A stretch of DNA of 64,000 nt from JAZDRH01 sp047470865. GTDB lineage: Bacteria > Pseudomonadota > Gammaproteobacteria > Pseudomonadales > Pseudomonadaceae. A program made the position numbers and the translations under genes. Location of the stretch: assembly GCF_047470865.1 (NCBI RefSeq), contig NZ_JAZDRH010000007.1, positions 1 through 64,000 on the forward strand. The letters are read 5' to 3'. The notes beneath the pieces were generated by a model. It made no database searches, was not told the DNA's origin, and saw only the letters and a list, made by a program, of their open reading frames with translations. Shown here piece after piece: positions 53,774-62,473 of this stretch; the stretch's first letter is position 1, and each line of letters begins with the position of its first letter.

Positions 53774-54697
53774 ATGTCATTAACATTAGGGATTAGCGCC
53801 TGTTTAATGGGACAAAAAGTTCGCTACGATGGGCGCGACAAAGCCAGTAGCTACTGCATAGAGCAGTTAAGTCAGCATATTAACTTGCAATCATTTTGTC
53901 CTGAAATGGCCATTGGCTTAGGCGTTCCACGCCCACCAATCCAGCTAGAACAAAGGGCTGATGGTATAGCCGTTGTCAGTGTCCATAACCCTAATAACCA
54001 CGACTTTGCACCCGCACTTCATCAATATGCTCAGCATGTACTAACAACCCACCCCAAGCTTTGCGGCTTTATTTTGATGCAAAAATCCCCTTCTTGTGGA
54101 CTTTACAGCAGCACAATAAAGCAACTCGATGGCAGTCTAACATTAGGCACTGGTGCTTTTACTCAAGGATTACAGGCGCAGCGCCTTTATTTACCCCTCA
54201 TAGAAGAACAACAATTAGCCGACAAAACTCAGCTAGCTGCTTTTCTAACAGCGGCCTTTGCGTTACAAGATTGCCAACTGTTACTTCAGCAAACAGCTAC
54301 AACAGCCCAATGGCAAGCCTTACATGCTAAGTATAAATACCAACTAATGGTCAGTGACAATGCAATTTATAAGCAGCTTGGCAAACAGCTTTCCAAACCT
54401 GACTTTTCTGATATAAGCTATGTCAATCAACTTATTAGTGCTTTACAAAAACCTACTACTAGAGGCCAGCACTACAACGGCTTACTGCATATTGCTGGTT
54501 ATTTTAAAAACTTCTTGACCGCTAGTGAACGTCAAGCAGTACATACGCAGCTACAAGCTTTTCATCAACAACAATGCAGTTTAGCGCAAGCTATTGATCA
54601 CTTACGCCAACTGCAATTAAGCTATCCGCACCCTTATTTAGCCAAGCAGTTTTATCTGTATATGCCAGAGGTTATTTATAACCTATACCAAGAATGA
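53774..54697 (+). CDS. YbgA-like protein (DUF523 plus DUF1722)
   Basis: A 307-residue cytoplasmic protein. The N-terminal DUF523 (about 1-150) shows GISACLMGQKVRYDG, SFCPEMAIGLGVPRPPIQLE and ILMQKSPSCGL, with several conserved Cys. The C-terminal DUF1722 (about 185-300) has HAKYKYQLMVSDNAIYKQLG and FYLYMPEVIYNLYQE. This fusion commonly precedes photolyase genes. It lies 10 nt before phrB and is probably co-transcribed. A redox or repair-related role is only inferred from context. Confidence 0.88.
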   Translation: MSLTLGISACLMGQKVRYDGRDKASSYCIEQLSQHINLQSFCPEMAIGLGVPRPPIQLEQRADGIAVVSVHNPNNHDFAPALHQYAQHVLTTHPKLCGFILMQKSPSCGLYSSTIKQLDGSLTLGTGAFTQGLQAQRLYLPLIEEQQLADKTQLAAFLTAAFALQDCQLLLQQTATTAQWQALHAKYKYQLMVSDNAIYKQLGKQLSKPDFSDISYVNQLISALQKPTTRGQHYNGLLHIAGYFKNFLTASERQAVHTQLQAFHQQQCSLAQAIDHLRQLQLSYPHPYLAKQFYLYMPEVIYNLYQE

Positions 54698-54707
54698 GGA
54701 CTCACTC

Positions 54708-56111
54708 ATGCAACTTGTTTGGTTTCGGAATGACTTACGCATTGCTGATAATACCGCTCTTAGCCAAGCGCGCCAGCAAGGTAGCTGCCTAGCTATCTAC
54801 TTTATCAGCCTACAGCAATGGCAATTACATAAAGATGCGCCAGCTAAAATTGACTTTCAGCTACGCAACCTACAGCTATTACAAGAATCGCTAAGCGCAC
54901 TAAATATTCCGCTTATAGTGCTTGAAGTAGACAGATGGCATCAGATCCCTGAAAAATTGACTGAATTCTGTTTGCAACTAAAAATTACTCAGGTGCACTG
55001 CAACCAAGAAAGCCCATTAAACGAACAAACACGTGATAAAAACTGTGCCGACTCGCTAGCACAACAGGGCATAGCTTTTCACGCTTACCAAGACCACTTG
55101 CTGTTTAAGCCTGGCACTCTAGTAACACAAAAAGGTGATTACTTTCAGGTTTTCAGTCAGTTTAAAAAAGCGTGCTTAAAACGCATACAGACGGATTTAG
55201 TAGAATCACAAAGGGCTGTCACCCCCCAAGCACCTATTAAGTTACACGGTAAAAACCTCACTAACACGCTAGCACAGCTATCTGTAGCGACGGAAATAGC
55301 AGCTAGCTATCCTGCTGGTGAGGCTTATGCTCAACAACAACTCGAACAATTCACCACCAGTGAAATATACAGCTACCACGAGCAACGTGATTTTCCAGCA
55401 TTACAAGGTACAAGCCGGTTAAGCGCCTATTTAAATAGTGGCGTACTTTCTATTCGCCAGTGCTTACGTAGTGCCTTATTCGCCAACCAAGGTGAGCTAT
55501 TCAGTGGTGAGCAAGGTGTTTTATGCTGGATTAATGAATTACTCTGGCGCGAGTTTTATCATCACATTTTGCAAGGGCACCCGAAGTTAAGTCGAGGCTA
55601 CCCCTTCCGTGATAAAACCCAATTTATACAATGGCGGCAAGCGCCCGATGAGCTTGCTGCTTGGCAAACGGGCAATACAGGGTTTCCTCTAGTTGACGCG
55701 GCCATGCGTCAACTTAAAGCCACCGGTTGGATGCATAATCGCCTACGTATGGTAACCGCCATGTTTCTAAGTAAAAATTTACTGATCAATTGGCGCGCTG
55801 GTGAGCATTGGTTTATGCAGCATTTAGTCGATGGAGAGTTTGCCGCTAACAATGGTGGTTGGCAGTGGTCGGCATCCACTGGCACAGATAGTGTGCCTTA
55901 CTTTCGCTTATTCAACCCCATCACCCAGTCCCAACGGTTTGATCCTAAAGGAACCTTTATTCGCCATTGGCTTCCTGAGCTAGCTAGTCTAAGCGATAAG
56001 TCTATTCACCAGCCTTCCACTACTGAGCGACAGCGGTTAAATTATCCTCAACCTATAGTAGATCTAGCCTTTAGTCGTGAACGTGTTATGCAAGCCTTCA
56101 AAGCTATTTAA
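54708..56111 (+). CDS. phrB: Deoxyribodipyrimidine photolyase
   Basis: A 467-residue FAD flavoprotein that splits UV-induced cyclobutane pyrimidine dimers using blue light. The N-terminal antenna domain begins QLVWFRNDLRIADNTAL. The C-terminal FAD-binding helical domain shows WINELLWREFYHHIL, TGNTGFPLVDAAMRQL, TGWMHNRLRMVTAMFLSKNL and NNGGWQWSASTGTD. Length is normal for class I CPD photolyases. It follows the YbgA gene, and a broken cytochrome b561 gene overlaps its end on the other strand. Confidence 0.94.
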   Translation: MQLVWFRNDLRIADNTALSQARQQGSCLAIYFISLQQWQLHKDAPAKIDFQLRNLQLLQESLSALNIPLIVLEVDRWHQIPEKLTEFCLQLKITQVHCNQESPLNEQTRDKNCADSLAQQGIAFHAYQDHLLFKPGTLVTQKGDYFQVFSQFKKACLKRIQTDLVESQRAVTPQAPIKLHGKNLTNTLAQLSVATEIAASYPAGEAYAQQQLEQFTTSEIYSYHEQRDFPALQGTSRLSAYLNSGVLSIRQCLRSALFANQGELFSGEQGVLCWINELLWREFYHHILQGHPKLSRGYPFRDKTQFIQWRQAPDELAAWQTGNTGFPLVDAAMRQLKATGWMHNRLRMVTAMFLSKNLLINWRAGEHWFMQHLVDGEFAANNGGWQWSASTGTDSVPYFRLFNPITQSQRFDPKGTFIRHWLPELASLSDKSIHQPSTTERQRLNYPQPIVDLAFSRERVMQAFKAI

Positions 56112-56635
56112 CTAATTTTTTTTGACAAGGCCAGATGTTTTCCAGCACAGCATCTTTGTCTATAAACTTGTGTTTGAACGCCATTAGAATATGCCCTGTA
56201 ATCATAGCGCCACACAGCCATGTCAGAGCCTACATGCCACCATTTAGCCAGCGTATAACACTCTAGATTAGGTGCCATTAGCATGGGCTAAAAAACTGCT
56301 ACGGAACGCCAAAACCAACCAGAAAGCGGGAGTAAAACCAAGGCAAACACATAAATAGCCAAATGCCCTAGCTTAGCCGCTCTTTGCATAAATAGGCTAA
56401 CGGACTGAAGTAGCTCAGGCGCAGCATCTGTTAACCGCCGCAGAATTCGCACAGGTACTAATACTACAAGAGTAATAGCCAATGACTTGTGCCAAATGGT
56501 TAACTCATGGTCAGGATTAAGCTAATCACCTGCATATACAGCCAGCAAGCCCAAGCCCCAAACACTTCACCAGATACCAGCAATCAACCAATGCAACCAC
56601 TTAGCTGTTGCTGTGTAACCTGCAGGCGTTTGCAT
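56104..56635 (-). pseudogene. Cytochrome b561 pseudogene
   Basis: The minus strand from ATG 56635 encodes pieces of a cytochrome b561 family protein: YTATAKWLHWLIAGIW, a stop, then DHELTIWHKSLAITLVVLVP, VRILRRLTDAAPELL, and HLAIYVFALVLLPLSGWFW. The C-terminal part is in another frame (GAMITGHILMAFKHKFIDKD). At least two in-frame stops and one frameshift break it. Heme His residues remain visible. It overlaps the phrB stop by a few bases. It is not functional as it stands. Confidence 0.85.
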
Positions 56636-56738
56636 CCTTTTTCTCCTTAAAAAATACCCGTTTGGTTATAGTTTAAGGCGCTAGTACAAGAAAAATTAGC
56701 TAAGCCAAATGAGGTGAGTTAACTCGAGAATGGAACAA

Positions 56739-57626
56739 TTAGTATCCTTCGTCGGCTTCCATGGCCCATAAATAGGCTGCCGCCAAGGCTTTATGTTGAA
56801 AATTAGCTAACCACTGTTCTGCTTCTTTGGCACTGATATTATCTTTGCCTTGTAATTTAGCCAGATTGCGCCGCACGGCTAAATCACCATGTAAAGAGCC
56901 ATCAAAGTATGCAAAACCGCGCATTAATGTGTAATTAACAGTCCATGGCCCAATGCCCTTAATAGCTAACAGCTGCTGCATTAACAAAGAGGGATCTGCC
57001 TTAAAATCATTTAATGCTAAACTTAGTCGACCTTGTTGAATTTCATTTACCAGTGCTTGTAACGCTTGATATTTAGCAGAGGACAATCCACAAGCCCGTG
57101 CTTGATCTTCACTCAAATGGGCCAACTGTTGCGGATTAGGATAACAATACAAACCATAAGCATGCTGCTGGCCCAGCTGTTGAATAAGCTTACGTCGCAT
57201 AGCGACTGCTGCGTGTACGCTTACTTGCTGTCCCATAATAGCCCAGGTTACTGCTTCAAAAGGGGTTGCTGCTTGAGCTACAGACAATGCTGATTTTTTT
57301 GCAAATAACTTAGCCAAATCAGTATGTGTTTGATAGTTTGCAACAAAAGCTGCAACAGCTTGCTTTAATCCTAAAAAGTGCTCTGCCCATTGCTGCAATG
57401 CTTGTTTTGCTGGCAGTGCTTGTTCACTCAAAAAAAGGCAGTTTACCTTATCTGTTTGGTAGCGCACTTCAACCACCATGGCCTGCGCTTGCCACATAAA
57501 GCCCTTGGCAAAGCCATTAGGCAAAGATAACTCTGCAACAGCTTGGTTGTCACGTTGATGAAATTGTAAAATTGCCGCTTGGTCATACAACTTAGGCAAG
57601 TTAAATATCAATTCTAATTGATGCAT
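56739..57626 (-). CDS. alkA: DNA-3-methyladenine glycosylase II (AlkA-like)
   Basis: This 295-residue base-excision glycosylase removes alkylated purines. The N-terminal AlkA-specific domain covers about 1-90. The HhH-GPD domain has TPFEAVTWAIMGQQVSVHAA, LLAIKGIGPWTVNYTLMR (hairpin and Gly-Pro) and the catalytic Asp in SLHGDLAVRRNL. Length agrees with the family. It is followed (in genome order) by ogt on the same strand, so both handle alkylation damage. No Ada regulator is seen nearby. Confidence 0.92.
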   Translation of the reverse strand: MHQLELIFNLPKLYDQAAILQFHQRDNQAVAELSLPNGFAKGFMWQAQAMVVEVRYQTDKVNCLFLSEQALPAKQALQQWAEHFLGLKQAVAAFVANYQTHTDLAKLFAKKSALSVAQAATPFEAVTWAIMGQQVSVHAAVAMRRKLIQQLGQQHAYGLYCYPNPQQLAHLSEDQARACGLSSAKYQALQALVNEIQQGRLSLALNDFKADPSLLMQQLLAIKGIGPWTVNYTLMRGFAYFDGSLHGDLAVRRNLAKLQGKDNISAKEAEQWLANFQHKALAAAYLWAMEADEGY

Positions 57627-57828
57627 ACGCCATATTACCTAGCCTATCTGGCCGTATTTTATCGGTTAAGTGTCTAGCATCTATCACAAGCAACTAGCTA
57701 TGCAGCACTCTGTTTTCAGGGTGTTTTCGTATCACTAATGGCGCCATCTAAGAAAAACTCAGCACTTTTCTTATACCGCCTTATAGCGGCTATCGTGGTG
57801 ATTGCCTGCGCACACAAGGTCCAAGATT

Positions 57829-58335
57829 TTATGACAGTATGCTGCCAGCTTCATTGGCTAACAAAATACGTTTTCGATCTTCCCCCCAACCAAAGCCAGC
57901 AATGCTGCCGTTGCTGTGTACTGCTCGGTGACAAGGAATCAGTAGCGATATTTTATTAGCGCCACAAGCATTAGCTACCGCCCGGGAAGCCCTAGGGCGG
58001 CCTAGTTGCTGGGCAATTTGCTTATAACTACGAGTTTCCCCTGCTGGAATATCAATTAACGCCTGCCACACTTGCTTTTGAAATTCCGTGCCCTGTATAT
58101 CTAATGGCAGATCGCTATAGACTTGCTCAAGTAAAAAACGCTGTACATCTTTAAGCGCTTTTTTAGGTTTTTTAACATCGCGTTTAAATTCTAAATAAGG
58201 ACACAAACGCTGTAACTCAATGAGTACTTGCTCTTCATTATCTGCCAGAGCAATAGCACAGATTCCTTGCTCAGTCAGCGCCACCCCAACGACACCTAAC
58301 GCATTACGAAAGTAGTCATATACTGCTGTTTGCAT
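57829..58335 (-). CDS. ogt: Methylated-DNA--[protein]-cysteine S-methyltransferase
   Basis: A 168-residue suicide repair protein that transfers methyl groups from O6-methylguanine to its own Cys. The active site is in SLLIPCHRAVHSNGSIAGF (PCHR). The helix-turn-helix with Arg finger is ETRSYKQIAQQLGRPRASRA. The N-terminal domain is the short Ogt type. It is located 200 nt upstream of alkA on the same strand. The C-terminus ANEAGSILS is slightly longer than usual. A short plus-strand frame overlapping its end is not supported. Confidence 0.93.
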   Translation of the reverse strand: MQTAVYDYFRNALGVVGVALTEQGICAIALADNEEQVLIELQRLCPYLEFKRDVKKPKKALKDVQRFLLEQVYSDLPLDIQGTEFQKQVWQALIDIPAGETRSYKQIAQQLGRPRASRAVANACGANKISLLIPCHRAVHSNGSIAGFGWGEDRKRILLANEAGSILS

Positions 58336-58486
58336 AAGAAAATCCTTAGAGCATTTACTATCTATTTAAACACAATCTATTCTTTTGAGATTAGCACAGA
58401 TACCACGCTAAAAGCGCACAACTGCTGCGCCAATTGATTTTTAGCAATAGCTTTTATAGGCACTCAATCAGCCACAAAGTATGGCC

Positions 58487-60817
58487 TTAGTTATCAACAA
58501 AAAACTCCAACTTGGCTATCTGCCCTATTTCATCAAGCATAATTAGCTGGTATTTACCAGAGTCAGTGAATTGATACTTAAAGCTTTCGCCTTCTGCGCT
58601 TTGCCCTACACTGACACCATTGAGAAACCACCATTTATTGCCTGCGCCACCTTGCACAGTAAATTCAATGCTTAAGTCTTCATCAATACTTTTCGGGCGC
58701 TGCAAATGTGCTTGTTCTGTGACGCCTAAAATAATAGGCGTTTCAGTTAGCTCCGGCTGTAGCGGTGGGCATTTTGGGTCTAGTGCTGGCATACGTGCGC
58801 TACGCCGCTCTTTTACTGGCAACCAAGGTTCTAATGCTGAAGGCCAAAGCGTAATTTGCTCTGCACGCGCGCCAGCACAGCTAGCATCTACACGTAAGTT
58901 CTGCTGATTCAGCCAAATAGTTTGTGTTAATGGCTGTAGTAAGTTTTGCTGATCCGCTAATAGTGTAGGCGGAACTGTGTTATCCACTGTCCATGCAAAA
59001 CGCGTGCGCCGGCAATTCGGGTCATCCTTACTGAGCACCTGCCCTTGTGGCCAACAAATAACAGCCACATTGACACCTGCTGGTTTAGGATCACCAATCA
59101 ACGGCAAGTTAAGCTGCTGATCACGCAGGCTTAACATATCGTGCACCTGCAATAACAAAGGTGTGGCTGATGAGAGCCCAAACTGCCCAGGCACAGGTGT
59201 TCCATCAGGCCTACCAATCCAAATACCAATAACGTACCTATCGCTGACACCAATTGCCCAAGCATCACGAAAACCATAGCTAGTGCCTGTTTTCCACGCT
59301 AAAGGCTGGCGTTGAATAAGGTTAGCGTTAGGATCAATATCAGGACGCGCCTGCCCCGACATAATACGACGAATAATCCATGCGCTTGAGGCGCTCAAAA
59401 GTGGTTTTTCAACTAAAGGATCAGCCACTTTAAAGCGTAACTTGCCTACGTTTCCTTGGCGCCCAAAAGCAGTATAAGCTGAAACCAAATGTTCTAAACG
59501 CATGCCAACACCGCCTAGAATCACAGCTAAATTCGGCTCTGCTCCTTGATTAAAATACAGTTGAATTCCTGCTCTGCGTAGTTCTGCGCTAAAGCGTTTG
59601 GGTCCATATACACTTAATAGCTGCACCACAGGCACATTAAGTGACATGCCTAAAGCACTGCTCACAGATACAGGCCCTATAAATCCCCGTGAAAAATTAG
59701 CAGGCCGATATTCTCCTTGCAAAGGGACATCTTGCAGTAATGACTCTGAATGAATCAGCCCTTCATCTAACGCCAAGCCGTATAAAAATGGTTTTAAAGT
59801 CGAACCAGGAGAACGTATAGAACTGACCATATCCACATGCCCAAAACGCTGATCATCCTCAATATTGACTGAACCTAAATAGGCTTGAACAGCAAGGCTT
59901 TGATGGTCAACCACTAAAATAGCTGCGGAAGTTTGTTTGGGCAAACGCACACTCCATGCTAACAACATATCTTCTAAGCGGCGCTGTAAATTGGCATCTA
60001 TTGTGGTGTGAATACGCTCACCTGCACCTTTGATATTCAGACGACGCGCTAACAAAGGTGCTAACTGCGGCTCATTGCGTGGTGCCAGCATAACAATGTC
60101 TTCTTTAGCCTCGCGCACGCTGTCAGCACTCCAAACATTAAACTCGGCTAAACGATCAAGCACTTTGTCACGCGCACTTTGCGCTCGCTCAGGATGTCGG
60201 TCGGGACGTAAACGGCTAGGAGCTTGTGGTAATACCGCTAATAAAGCGGCTTCAGATGGCGTAAGTTCTTTCGGTGATTTCCCTAAATAAGACCAACTCG
60301 CGGCAGCCACACCCTCTAAGGTACCGCCAAAAGGTGCGCGATTAAGGTAAAGCTGCAAAATTTCATCTTTTGAGTAATGCCATTCAAGCTGAATGGTACG
60401 CCACGCTTGTTTTATCTTGCCTTTAAAAGTACGTGGATGAGGGTCAAGCAAACGGGCCACCTGCATTGATAAGGTACTGCCGCCTGAGACAATTTGCCCG
60501 CCTGTTAAGTTTTGCCAGGTAGCTCTTATTAGCGCAACAGGATTAATTCCAGGATGCTCATAAAACCAACGGTCTTCATAGGTTAGAACCGCATCAATAT
60601 AGAGTGGCGATACCTCATCTAGCTTAACGCTATAACGCCACACACCATTTTCATCTGCAAAGCGCCACAATGGTGTGCCATCTTCGGCTAGCACCACGCG
60701 CGCCATATCATCCTCTGGCATAGGTAGAGGATCTATCCAGTCGGCTAAGAAAAATACGCTAATAAGCACAACACAAGTGACAGCTAGGCGCTTAAGCCAT
60801 TTTAAAAGTCGTTGCAC
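58487..60817 (-). CDS. pbpC: Penicillin-binding protein 1C
   Basis: A 776-residue bifunctional murein synthase. One N-terminal membrane anchor (about 8-26) is followed by the glycosyltransferase domain (catalytic Glu in LTYEDRWFYEHPGINP; GGSTLSMQVARLL), then the transpeptidase domain with SPGSTLKPFLYG (SXXK), and WKTGTSYGFRDAW (KTG). The C-terminal BiPBP_C domain covers about 690-776. It polymerises and cross-links peptidoglycan in the periplasm. In many gammaproteobacteria it pairs with an alpha-2-macroglobulin gene (yfhM), which is not seen here. Confidence 0.94.
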   Translation of the reverse strand: MQRLLKWLKRLAVTCVVLISVFFLADWIDPLPMPEDDMARVVLAEDGTPLWRFADENGVWRYSVKLDEVSPLYIDAVLTYEDRWFYEHPGINPVALIRATWQNLTGGQIVSGGSTLSMQVARLLDPHPRTFKGKIKQAWRTIQLEWHYSKDEILQLYLNRAPFGGTLEGVAAASWSYLGKSPKELTPSEAALLAVLPQAPSRLRPDRHPERAQSARDKVLDRLAEFNVWSADSVREAKEDIVMLAPRNEPQLAPLLARRLNIKGAGERIHTTIDANLQRRLEDMLLAWSVRLPKQTSAAILVVDHQSLAVQAYLGSVNIEDDQRFGHVDMVSSIRSPGSTLKPFLYGLALDEGLIHSESLLQDVPLQGEYRPANFSRGFIGPVSVSSALGMSLNVPVVQLLSVYGPKRFSAELRRAGIQLYFNQGAEPNLAVILGGVGMRLEHLVSAYTAFGRQGNVGKLRFKVADPLVEKPLLSASSAWIIRRIMSGQARPDIDPNANLIQRQPLAWKTGTSYGFRDAWAIGVSDRYVIGIWIGRPDGTPVPGQFGLSSATPLLLQVHDMLSLRDQQLNLPLIGDPKPAGVNVAVICWPQGQVLSKDDPNCRRTRFAWTVDNTVPPTLLADQQNLLQPLTQTIWLNQQNLRVDASCAGARAEQITLWPSALEPWLPVKERRSARMPALDPKCPPLQPELTETPIILGVTEQAHLQRPKSIDEDLSIEFTVQGGAGNKWWFLNGVSVGQSAEGESFKYQFTDSGKYQLIMLDEIGQIAKLEFFVDN

Positions 60818-60986
60818 ATTCGTTCTCTGTTGCTAGGTGGAAGGGATAAAAAGACTGAGTGTGGACTATGACCTTAATTACAACAATAAAGTCTATTAAG
60901 CTAATAAATATATTTAGCCATGCTTTTGGTTCTCAAGCAGCCTAAGCTTGCCTACAATAGTAGAAATTTGTTTGGAGATGCGCGTT

Positions 60987-61763
60987 ATGTTAATGGTTAT
61001 TTCGCCTGCAAAAACATTAGATTACACCACTAAAGCTGTAACAGACGAATACAGCCAGCCACAATTTCTTGAGCATTCTCAACAGTTAATTGATCAACTT
61101 AAAGCATTAAGCCCACAAGATATTGCCCAGTTAATGAAGCTATCTGACAAACTAGCAGGATTAAATGCTGCACGTTTTGCACAATGGTCGCAACCCTTTA
61201 CCCCTGAAAACGCCAAGCAAGCAATTTTAGCTTTTAAAGGTGATGTTTATACAGGGCTAGATGCTGAGAGCTTTAGTGCCGCTGATTTTACTTTTGCTCA
61301 ACAGCATTTGCGTATGCTGTCAGGTTTGTATGGCTTATTGCGTCCACTTGATTTGATGCAACCCTACCGCCTAGAAATGGGCACCAAGTTTGCCAATCAC
61401 AAAGGAAAAAACCTGTATGAGTTTTGGGGCGAGCAAATTACACAATGGTTAAATCAAGCCTTAGCAGAGCAAGGTGATGATACGCTACTTAACCTAGCTT
61501 CAAATGAATATTTCTCAGCAGTAAAAACAGCCCAATTTAAAGGCCGTATTATCGATACTGAATTTAAAGATGAAAAAAATAGGCACTATAAAATCATTAG
61601 TTTTTATGCCAAAAAAGCACGTGGATTAATGGCGCGCTATGTTATTCAAAATCAGCTTACGGATATTGAGCAAGTAAAGGCTTTTAACAGCGAAGGCTAT
61701 TATTTTAGCGAAAAAGACTCCAGCGCCAGCAAGCTGGTCTTTTTACGTGATACTCAGGAGTAA
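60987..61763 (+). CDS. yaaA: YaaA peroxide-stress protein (DUF328)
   Basis: A 258-residue cytoplasmic protein. It starts MLMVISPAKTLDYTTKAV, closely matching E. coli YaaA, which limits intracellular free iron during hydrogen peroxide stress. Further motifs are GDVYTGLDAESFSAADF, RMLSGLYGLLRPLDLMQPYR, LEMGTKFANHKGKNLYEFWG and FSEKDSSASKLVF. I chose ATG 60987 with GGAG about 10 nt upstream; the longer frame adds 13 residues not found in the family. Adjacent to the 153-residue protein, 2 nt downstream. Confidence 0.92.
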   Translation: MLMVISPAKTLDYTTKAVTDEYSQPQFLEHSQQLIDQLKALSPQDIAQLMKLSDKLAGLNAARFAQWSQPFTPENAKQAILAFKGDVYTGLDAESFSAADFTFAQQHLRMLSGLYGLLRPLDLMQPYRLEMGTKFANHKGKNLYEFWGEQITQWLNQALAEQGDDTLLNLASNEYFSAVKTAQFKGRIIDTEFKDEKNRHYKIISFYAKKARGLMARYVIQNQLTDIEQVKAFNSEGYYFSEKDSSASKLVFLRDTQE

Positions 61764-61765
61764 CT

Positions 61766-62227
61766 ATGCTACCGCCTGCGTTGTTGCCTGCTGCGATTTT
61801 TGCGTTATTGTTTAGATACCCTAAGCAGACAATTATTATTCTGTGTGTCTTGCTAGGTGTATTTATCAGTTTAGCCACGGCCATTGCTTTGCAACAAAAT
61901 AAAACGGCGCAAGCGCTCAATGAGCTGCTGTTAACTATTGATTATCAGCCTGAACAATGCGGCAAACAAACGCCCTTAGCTGTTACTTTACACAATACAC
62001 ACAAGCACAGCCTAAGCCAGTTAAGCTGGAGTATTGCGGCCTATCGCCCCAACAGCACATTAAATGTTGCCCAACCTGTTCATCCCAACCCTCGTTATTC
62101 TGCTGAGCAACTGCTCGCACCTAATGCTCAGTGGACAACCTGTCTTGAAGTGCCACCTCTTCGTGCAGGCTATAGCGCTGTTAGCCTCGTGTTTAAAGCT
62201 GAAAACCGCAACGGTAAATTCCTATAG
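61766..62227 (+). CDS. Hypothetical single-pass membrane protein, 153 residues
   Basis: A short hydrophobic N-terminus (about 2-18) and one transmembrane helix (about 22-43, IIILCVLLGVFISLATAIAL) precede a periplasmic beta-rich domain with Cys residues (EQCGKQTPLAVTLHNTH and TTCLEVPPL). No family is recognised. Its start follows the yaaA stop by 2 nt, so it is likely co-transcribed with yaaA. It precedes the cbrX-cbrA pair by about 70 nt. Confidence 0.7.
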   Translation: MLPPALLPAAIFALLFRYPKQTIIILCVLLGVFISLATAIALQQNKTAQALNELLLTIDYQPEQCGKQTPLAVTLHNTHKHSLSQLSWSIAAYRPNSTLNVAQPVHPNPRYSAEQLLAPNAQWTTCLEVPPLRAGYSAVSLVFKAENRNGKFL

Positions 62228-62296
62228 CGATAGTATGAGTAGCACTAGAGCAAACGCTTAGGTAGTATCAAAAGCAAATTAGCCTTGAGCCTGAGC

Positions 62297-62473
62297 ATGT
62301 ATATCTATCGCTTAGTTCTTATTTTAGTCGTTGGGATTTATCTATTCTCACCTGCCATTATGCAATGGTGGGTGGCCGCTGATGGCGCATGGTATCGCCC
62401 TTATTTGCTTTGGCTGATTTTAATTGTTGTCACCTTTGTACTGCAAAGCGAGAAAGATCTTGATGAGCTTTAG
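62297..62473 (+). CDS. Small membrane protein upstream of cbrA (CbrX-like)
   Basis: A 58-residue protein with two hydrophobic segments (about 5-22 and 36-52). It reads MYIYRLVLILVVGIYLFSPA at the start and ends QSEKDLDEL. Pseudomonads have a very similar short gene directly before cbrA, called cbrX as I recall it, which couples translation to cbrA. Here its last 11 nt overlap the cbrA start. I use the ATG at 62297; a TTG 12 nt upstream is also in frame. Confidence 0.8.
   Translation: MYIYRLVLILVVGIYLFSPAIMQWWVAADGAWYRPYLLWLILIVVTFVLQSEKDLDEL

Noticed and set aside
57738..57959. 73-codon plus-strand frame between alkA and ogt
   Set aside because: It overlaps the end of ogt and shows Cys-rich antisense composition; no homology pattern or clear RBS.
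62285..62296. TTG start four codons before the CbrX-like ATG
   Set aside because: The ATG at 62297 gives the start MYIYRLVL seen in the pseudomonad family, as I recall it.
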